Shown here: in pieces, positions 58,480 through 64,000 of the stretch | Layout of the letters: every line of letters begins with the position of its first letter | Position numbering within the stretch: position 1 is the first letter of the stretch | Notes under the pieces: model-generated | Told to the model about the DNA's origin: nothing | Databases searched by the model: none | Seen by the model: the letters and a program-made list of their open reading frames with translations, nothing else | DNA from: Manduca sexta | Lineage: Eukaryota > Arthropoda > Insecta > Lepidoptera > Sphingidae | Reading direction: 5' to 3' | Assembly: GCF_014839805.1 (NCBI RefSeq) | Contig: NC_051118.1 | Coordinates: 1,240,001 to 1,304,000 of the forward strand | DNA length: 64,000 bases | Program-made: the position numbers and the translations under genes

Positions 58480-58645
58480 TGGTATATCATACTGGCCTGT
58501 TGGAACCGGATATACACAGGCTGATCCCGGAACGCGAGGCACTTACGTGGGCCACTATGGCAGGTTTTATCACGGTAAAACTCGTCATAGTGGTACGGTG
58601 GTCGCTATTCGGGCGGATATAAAATATATCCAACCATCAGCAAAT
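58480..58645 (+). repeat. Family 4 repeat
   Basis: 'tatcatactggcctgttgg', 'accggatatacacaggctgatcccgg' in part, 'gtgggccactatggcaggtttta', 'ggtggtcgctattcgggcgg'. Confidence 0.6.
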
Positions 58646-58970
58646 GTGCTTAAAACAGGGTACAAAGTTTTTTCTTCACGTATTAATGTATAATTAGCTG
58701 AATGCAGTGAAAACTACCCAGCCATGCTATAAGTAATGAGTAAACAGATTGCATAATTAATTTTTGTCATTTTAAATAACTTTACAAATTATATACTTAA
58801 ATGGAAGCGGAAACGGTCTATTCATAAAATTTTCCGGTGTTTAATAATTTAATTGTAAACTTATGTAATAAGGTAATGTAACTACTTTCAAAAATGACCC
58901 TCGGCTTAATAGTACTGCTCATGCCTTTCGATATGTTTTTAAGGTCTAAATTGCCATGTTTGTATTTTAG

Positions 58971-59028
58971 GGCTTTTTATGGTAAAACTAGATATCAAAG
59001 AGCCCTAAATGAATGTAGCGATCCATAG
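58971..59028 (+). CDS. Possible alternative last exon of the phospholipase gene
   Basis: An acceptor (tgtattttag) precedes one base plus 18 codons (AFYGKTRYQRALNECSDP) and a TAG at 59026-59028. It is the correct phase to follow the exon ending at 58198. It does not contain the Cys-rich segment normally following the catalytic helix in group III enzymes, so using it would give a truncated protein. The match of phase may be chance. Confidence 0.2.
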
Positions 59029-59073
59029 CACCGTCTACGCGACGTCAGTGCTTCGTATTTAAATAATAATAAT

Positions 59074-59250
59074 TGTTGTAAATATGGTATATGTTCTTAG
59101 TAATTAAATAAAGTTAGTAAAAAGATGTTATTGACATGAGTGTTTATTTCGGACTAAAGAGAAGTAACTATGGCAAACAAAATACAATTAGTTCTAAAAA
59201 TAGAACATATAAAAAATAATAAGTCACGACGAAGGTTACAATCTCCAACA
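59074..59250 (-). repeat. Copia 3' LTR
   Basis: 177 bp, TG...CA ends, identical to the other LTR. Next to it inside the element is a purine-rich tract on the - strand (aagggcggc), the likely polypurine tract. Confidence 0.9.
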
Positions 59251-59297
59251 GCCGCCCTTAATCGCAGTTGTGACAGAAACAAAAACAAATAAAATAA

Positions 59298-59802
59298 TTA
59301 AGTTTCTAAACCTAAGTTAACTACACATCGTTTGTGTGCTAGAGGTCCGAGGGCCTTCGTTAGTACATCAGAAGACATATCGTTACTTTTTATATATTCT
59401 AACTTAACAATATTATTAGATACCTTTTCCCTAATAAAGTGAAACCTAGTATCTATATGCTTTGTCCTGCTGTGGTGTACAGGATTTCGAACAAGATTAA
59501 TGGCACTTTGGCTGTCAGAAGCTAAGTTAACTGAACAAAGTATACCTGTTATCTCGTATATAAACCGACGTAAGTAACACGCTTCCTTCGTGGCAGACGC
59601 TAATGCCATATATTCTGACTCGGCCGAACTTAACGCAAGTAGGTTGCTTCTTGGATTCCCATGATACTGGACCTCCACTTAACTTGTAAACATAACCGGT
59701 GTATGACCTTCTGTCGATTGGACAGTTTGCCCAGTCTGCGTCACAAAAACCCTTTAAATGGTTCTTCATTCTTATGACTTGACCATCCGTTCTTCTTGCC
59801 AT
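59298..59802 (-). pseudogene. Copia RNase H region
   Basis: Two overlapping frames (59802-59527 and 59678-59298) cover the pol C-terminus: GFCDADWANCPIDRRSYTGY with SGGPVSWESKKQP, then SSAESEYMALASATKEACYL and HIDTRFHFIREKV. These are the conserved Copia RNase H blocks. A one-base shift between them breaks the frame. Confidence 0.85.
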
Positions 59803-60531
59803 ATTATTTTAAACTAATGGAGTATCCACGGTCTTACACTCCTTCATATTAAACTTTTCTAATATAGAAAGAATATAATTCAGAGATCTTTTAATGAAAA
59901 ATATCTCGACAAATCTTCTCAAAAATTCAAATTCTTGACAGTGTCAAATGTCAAATTAGATTTAAAGAAGACTATTATGTCATCAACAAAATTCCCAATA
60001 TCATAAGTTCTTTACCATAGAGTTTGGTAGTTTAATTTTGTAAATCCATTTACATGGCATAACCTTTTTTTAGGCTTATCTACTAAATTCCATGTATGGA
60101 GTTTCATTAAAGAACTATACTCACCAGCCATATTATGGTGCCACTTATCAGCATCATCGGCATGAGTAGCTTCGTAATATGTCGTAAGTTCATTAGAATC
60201 TACCATTGACGTATTGTAAGCTTTATAAAAATTTGTTGTTTTTCTGTCTCTGGAAGGGTATCTGCGCTCAGGGTGCGATTCCTGTTCCAAATTCGCTGTC
60301 TCTTCTTCCACACTAGGCAGCCTTAAGTCACTGAGAGACTCTCGCTCTTCCAGAGTCACTGACTCTTTTGCACTTTCTAGATTTACTGGTAAAGTTGCTT
60401 CAGCCGCCGGGCTGATATTCTCATCACAGTCATAGAATTGACAGTCATGATCAAACTCAGACTCAATCTCTTTTGCTCATCAAATAACAATATAGATTCT
60501 GACTGTGCGACAGACTCAGATTGCTTCTGCT
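59803..60531 (-). pseudogene. Copia reverse transcriptase remnant and linker
   Basis: A frame at 60359-60012 carries the linker region ('YPSRDRKTTNFYKAY', 'WNLVDKPKK'). Then only a short piece with VDDIIVF, the polymerase active-site block, is left near 59970-60000, out of frame and followed by stops. Most of the palm and fingers is missing compared with a normal Copia RT: an internal deletion. Confidence 0.75.
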
Positions 60532-61446
60532 TTAGCGCTGTAAAGCAATTTTCAAAAAGGTTGCATCTCTGGATATAATAACTTTTCGTGGGTTAGCAGG
60601 GTCCCTAAAAATATAAGTGCCTGGATTTTCAGAATAACCGACGAAAATTGCTTCCTGTGCCTTGACATCTAATTTCTTCCTGTGACACGAAGGTATATGG
60701 ACTAGAGCTCTACAACCAAATACTTTTAGATGGCTAAGATCACCTTTTCGTCCATACCATTTGTCATAAGGAATTTGTCCACCTAAGGCTCGATGAGGAG
60801 ACCTATTCTTAAGGTAAATGGCAACTTGGAATGCATCTTCCCAGAATGCTTTCGGTAGTGAACTTTCAGCTAGCAACGTTCTTGCCTTTTCTGTAACCGA
60901 ACGATGGGTGCGTTCCGCTACTCCAACTTGCTGAGGACTATAAGGCGTCGTTGTTTGATGTTCTATACCTTTTGAAGCAAGATAATCAACAAACTCTTTA
61001 TTCACGAACTCCTTACCTCCATCAGTCCTAATTGCTTTAATTGTTTTATCTAACTGATTTTCAACAAAACATTGAAACACACAAAATATATCTTTGACTT
61101 CTGTTTTAGAAGAAATAAAATAAGCAAACACTTTTCGCGTATAATCGTCTACTATTGTCAACATATATCTATTTCCTTGAAAAGAAGTTGTAGACACCGG
61201 TCCCATCAAATCCATATGGATCAGTTCCAAAGGGGAAGTAGCCCTATTAAACGCTAACCTTTTGAAAGGTTTTCTTGCTTGTTTACCTTCCACACAAGCG
61301 ATACAACTAGTTTTATCTACTCCTGTATACTTTATACCTACCTTGTGATTTTTCAGTTGGTTCATGCCTATACGACACAAATGTCCTAACCTCTTATGCC
61401 AAATTTGATAACTATCCTGACAGCCAGAGTGCACATCTTGTGTCAA
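60532..61446 (-). pseudogene. Copia integrase region
   Basis: Contains the zinc-binding HKRLGHL...CIACVEGK block, the catalytic core around HMDLMGPVS and RTDGGKEFVN, TPYSPQQVGVAERTHRS, and the C-terminal block GYSENPGTYIFRDP. It reads uninterrupted for 304 codons, but its frame differs from that of the upstream protease by a 1-nt shift at an A5 run (about 61445-61449). Confidence 0.85.
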
Positions 61447-61973
61447 AAATTATCCGCCACATTCTCGGAAACATTTACAGTACCATCTAAAACGTACAGT
61501 CCACCACAGGGCGAGGCATGAGCAACAGATTCACCTGTAAAATTAAAAGTATCAGATTTATAAAAGTTACATCCATTTTTATCAAAAACACAAATAAAAC
61601 CCTTTTCAACAGTTTTATATACAGATAACAAACTAGCTTTCAAATCTGGTATATAAGCAACATCACTAATATTGTTGACCACGTTCTCGGGCGTGTTTAT
61701 TGAAATATTTCCAATTCCGCAGCACTTAATCTGTTCTCCATTTGCGACAGTAACAGTACCTTGATTCTGTATCGAGATATTCTGAAACCAGTCCCGTCTA
61801 GAAGTCATGTGTCTAGTACAACCTGAATCTACATAAATTATGTCCTTTCTTGGGTTTCCAGAAGTATTAAGACTTGTAAATATCGTATCATTGGTATTTA
61901 CGCGCATTGCCTTTCTCCTTCTTGTTTCTCTGTGGACAGTCTGGTCTCTTATGTCCAGGTGTCTTGCACTCAT
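61447..61973 (-). pseudogene. Copia protease region
   Basis: YVDSGCTRHMT is the aspartic protease active-site motif (DSG), followed by typical Copia protease-to-integrase sequence. It is frame-shifted against gag upstream and against integrase downstream. Confidence 0.8.
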
Positions 61974-62646
61974 AACAAACTATATTCTTCTTCATTGACT
62001 TAGGCTTCTTCTTCGCATGAAAGACAGAGTCTAATGATGTAGCCACATCTTTGGACATTTCATTAAGCAGTTTTGTTTTCACCAACTCTGTAGTCACGTC
62101 TACATTGCAATTTTCTAAAGCCATAATGAGAGGTTCATACCTTGGAGTTAGACCTCCCAAAAGTATTGCAGCAATAGACTTGTCCTCTATGACTACATCA
62201 ATATCCGCAAGATCCTGTGCGGTTGACATAACTGCGTTAATATATAGTTCAATATTTTTGAACTCTGATAGACTCAACCTGTACAGTCTACGCTCCAAAA
62301 ATAATCTTCGTCCTATTCCCTTATCTTCAAAGGCTTTTTGCAAACAAGTCCATGCCTCAGATGCAGTTTTCGCACATCTTATATGGGTTATCGCTGCACC
62401 TTCTACTGATAAGCATATCTTTGCTAATGCCTTTGCGTCTTTGCGTACCTTTGTAGAGGCAGGGGTTGTGTCTCCATCTCGGTATCCACTAATTGTTTCC
62501 CATAAATCCTCATGGATAAGGTAATTTCGCATCTTGAACTTCCAAGTTGGATATCCATCTTTTATCCTCAAACAAGGAAATGGAAAAGATGTGATCGACG
62601 CAGGGGAATTTTTCACACTCGAAACATCTCCAGATTCATGTGACAT
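61888..62646 (-). CDS. Copia gag
   Basis: 252 codons beginning MSHESGDVSS. The N-terminal part has the Copia gag blocks GYPTWKFKMRNYL and AWTCLQKAFEDKG; near the end is a CCHC zinc knuckle, CYECKTPGHKRPDC. It forms the capsid of the retrotransposon particle. The frame ends at a stop just after the knuckle, overlapping the protease frame. Confidence 0.85.
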   Translation of the reverse strand: MSHESGDVSSVKNSPASITSFPFPCLRIKDGYPTWKFKMRNYLIHEDLWETISGYRDGDTTPASTKVRKDAKALAKICLSVEGAAITHIRCAKTASEAWTCLQKAFEDKGIGRRLFLERRLYRLSLSEFKNIELYINAVMSTAQDLADIDVVIEDKSIAAILLGGLTPRYEPLIMALENCNVDVTTELVKTKLLNEMSKDVATSLDSVFHAKKKPKSMKKNIVCYECKTPGHKRPDCPQRNKKEKGNARKYQ

Positions 62647-62754
62647 TTTCAGACTATTACTATTTCCTAGTCACACAAAAAATATATTCAACTTTATTTT
62701 ACCAAAAAATGTGAAAAAAAAAAAACTAAGAACTAAGCGTTCGTGCTGATAACG

Positions 62755-62931
62755 TGTTGTAAATATGGTATATGTTCTTAGTAATTAAATAAAGTTAGTA
62801 AAAAGATGTTATTGACATGAGTGTTTATTTCGGACTAAAGAGAAGTAACTATGGCAAACAAAATACAATTAGTTCTAAAAATAGAACATATAAAAAATAA
62901 TAAGTCACGACGAAGGTTACAATCTCCAACA
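62755..62931 (-). repeat. Copia 5' LTR
   Basis: 177 bp, identical to the 3' LTR. The adjoining internal sequence on the - strand starts 'cgttatcagcacgaacgc', the likely primer-binding site. The ATAAT target duplication follows at 62932-62936. Confidence 0.9.
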
Positions 62932-63254
62932 ATAATAATATCAGCCCTGTATTATATACTTGCCCACTGCTGAGCACGGGCCTCCTCTACTACTGAGAGG
63001 GATTAGGCCTTAGTCCACCACGCTGGCCTAGTGCGGATTGGTAGACTTCACACACCTTCGAAATTCCTATAGAGAACTTCTTAGATGTGCAGGTTTCCTC
63101 ACGATGTTTTCCTTCACCGTTAAAGCGAACGATAAATTCACAAAGAATACACACATGATTTTTTAGAAAAGTCAGAGGTGTGTGCCCTTGGGATTTGAAC
63201 CTGCGGACATTCGTCTCGGCAGTCCGTTCCACACCCAACTAAGCTATCGCCGTT
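62932..63254 (-). repeat. tRNA-derived SINE, family 2, host of the Copia insertion
   Basis: Full-length reversed copy: tail 'aataatatcagccctgta', 'gcccactgctgagcacgggcc', 'gcggattggtagacttcacac', 'cacgatgttttccttcaccg', B box 'gggatttgaacctgcgg', head 'ctaagctatcgcc'. Its (AAT)n tail continues on the other side of the Copia element (59061-59073). Confidence 0.78.
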
Positions 63255-63314
63255 TCCTAATTAATAAGAATAAATAATCAGATTAAATTCAAATACTTAT
63301 ATTAATTCAGACAT

Positions 63315-63420
63315 AGTCTAACCATGTGGAAAATTTCAACCATATTCGTTCAGCTGTATCTGCGTTTACTTCTTACAAACATCAAAATATTTGCATTTAT
63401 AATATTAGTAAGATAATATC
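63315..63420 (+). repeat. Repeat fragment shared with 46430-46700
   Basis: 'catattcgttcagctgtatctgcgttta' in part and 'atttataatattagtaagat' match the 46500-46620 region. Confidence 0.4.
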
Positions 63421-63603
63421 CGAATTATGTAGAATTTCAATGGAGTGTTAGTGGTTACACAGGCTGGCATAATTATGTAGACCACTTAGAGATACAAAAT
63501 TGTTCGCTGGCCGATTTAATGTGTAAATTGCAATACATAGTCGACGAAGCAGAGTTGACATAACTGATATATAAAAACAAATTATTCAATTTATCATAAT
63601 TAT

Positions 63604-63731
63604 AGCCTGACCGGCATAATAATACGCCTCGCCATGTTGTGGTAAAAGGCGTATTTTTTTTGTAATGACAATTTTAAAACGAAAAATCAAGTGGCGTCTT
63701 CAAAGTAAGGTTTTAATTCCTTGGTCAGGCT
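63604..63731. mobile_element. Small inverted-repeat element (possible MITE)
   Basis: agcctgacc at 63604-63612 is the reverse complement of ggtcaggct at 63723-63731; 128 bases, non-coding, with an inner 'aatacgcct...aggcgtatt' inverted repeat. Target duplication not clear. Confidence 0.4.
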
Positions 63732-64000
63732 TTACTAGTCACTTTACATCTCGTTGGCTATAAAAAAGTTCTATGTTATTTTTTATTTATCTTGGAAATA
63801 TTGAATTTAAAATTATCACGTTTGTAAAGATTTGAAAAGACGAGAATTCATGGTACCATCTTTACATATCTTTCAGGATTTTTTAAATTTTTACTAAACA
63901 ATACATCGAACCATGTGATATATTGTATATATAACTTAATTTGTGCAGAAAATATAAAATACAACAACCTTGTTATAGTGAGTCAGCGATCTGTTTCATG

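Larger units (their letters stand above)
59074..62931 (-). mobile_element. Copia-type LTR retrotransposon, defective
   Basis: Two identical 177-bp LTRs (59074-59250 and 62755-62931, TGTTG...CAACA) bound a 3.86-kb element, with a 5-bp target duplication ATAAT on both sides. Order on the - strand is gag, protease, integrase, reverse transcriptase remnant, RNase H, the Copia (Pseudoviridae) order. Identical LTRs imply a recent insertion. Yet pol is interrupted by frame breaks near 61900 and 61445 and lacks most of the reverse transcriptase, so the copy cannot be autonomous. It sits in the (AAT)n tail of a reversed family 2 SINE. Confidence 0.92.

Noticed and set aside
62051..62524. 157-codon + strand frame
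   Set aside because: Antisense of Copia gag.

Overview
The window looks like nuclear DNA of an insect, most probably a moth or butterfly (Lepidoptera). It is AT-rich, its genes have many exons separated by short-to-medium introns, and it is dense in tRNA-derived SINE-like repeats of the kind common in lepidopteran genomes. It also holds four near-identical tRNA-Asp genes, a Copia LTR element, LINE remnants and small inverted-repeat DNA elements. One 500-base run of N (29737-30236) marks an assembly gap. All gene models here were built by hand from splice signals, reading phase and protein motifs.

Layout. 1-2.7 kb: repeats plus the last coding exon of a gene lying mostly to the left (gene A). 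4.3-7.7 kb: a complete five-exon beta-1,3-glycosyltransferase (GT31) gene. 9.9-18.4 kb (+): gene B, a long secreted cysteine- and lysine/asparagine-rich precursor with a TATA/Inr promoter and an alternative short 3' end. 24.9-19.2 kb (-): gene C, a paralogue of B pointing towards it. 26.3-35.5 kb (+): gene D, a third paralogue starting back to back with C. tRNA-Asp genes sit in and between C and D. 35.5-53.5 kb: about 18 kb of repeats (SINEs, a hAT-type and a Harbinger-type MITE, a LINE 3' end) with no convincing coding gene except a possible untranslated first exon near 42.6 kb. 53.5-58.2 kb (+): a gene for a group III secreted phospholipase A2-type domain behind a membrane anchor and a Thr-rich stalk. 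59.1-62.9 kb: a young but defective Copia element (- strand) inserted into the tail of a SINE.

The most unusual content is the A/B/C/D cluster. B, C and D share a signal-peptide exon, an eight-cysteine module split over two exons with conserved spacing (C-x9/10-C-x5-C-x2-C-x2-C-x-C-x7-C-x5-C), furin-like RxKR sites and a large Lys/Asn-rich helical exon. Almost all their introns are phase 1. I do not recognise this family; the module resembles pacifastin/VWC-type cysteine domains but has a different spacing. Genes C and D read through only if several single-base indels are assumed. All of them fall in or beside A or T runs, which suggests assembly error, though decay is not excluded.
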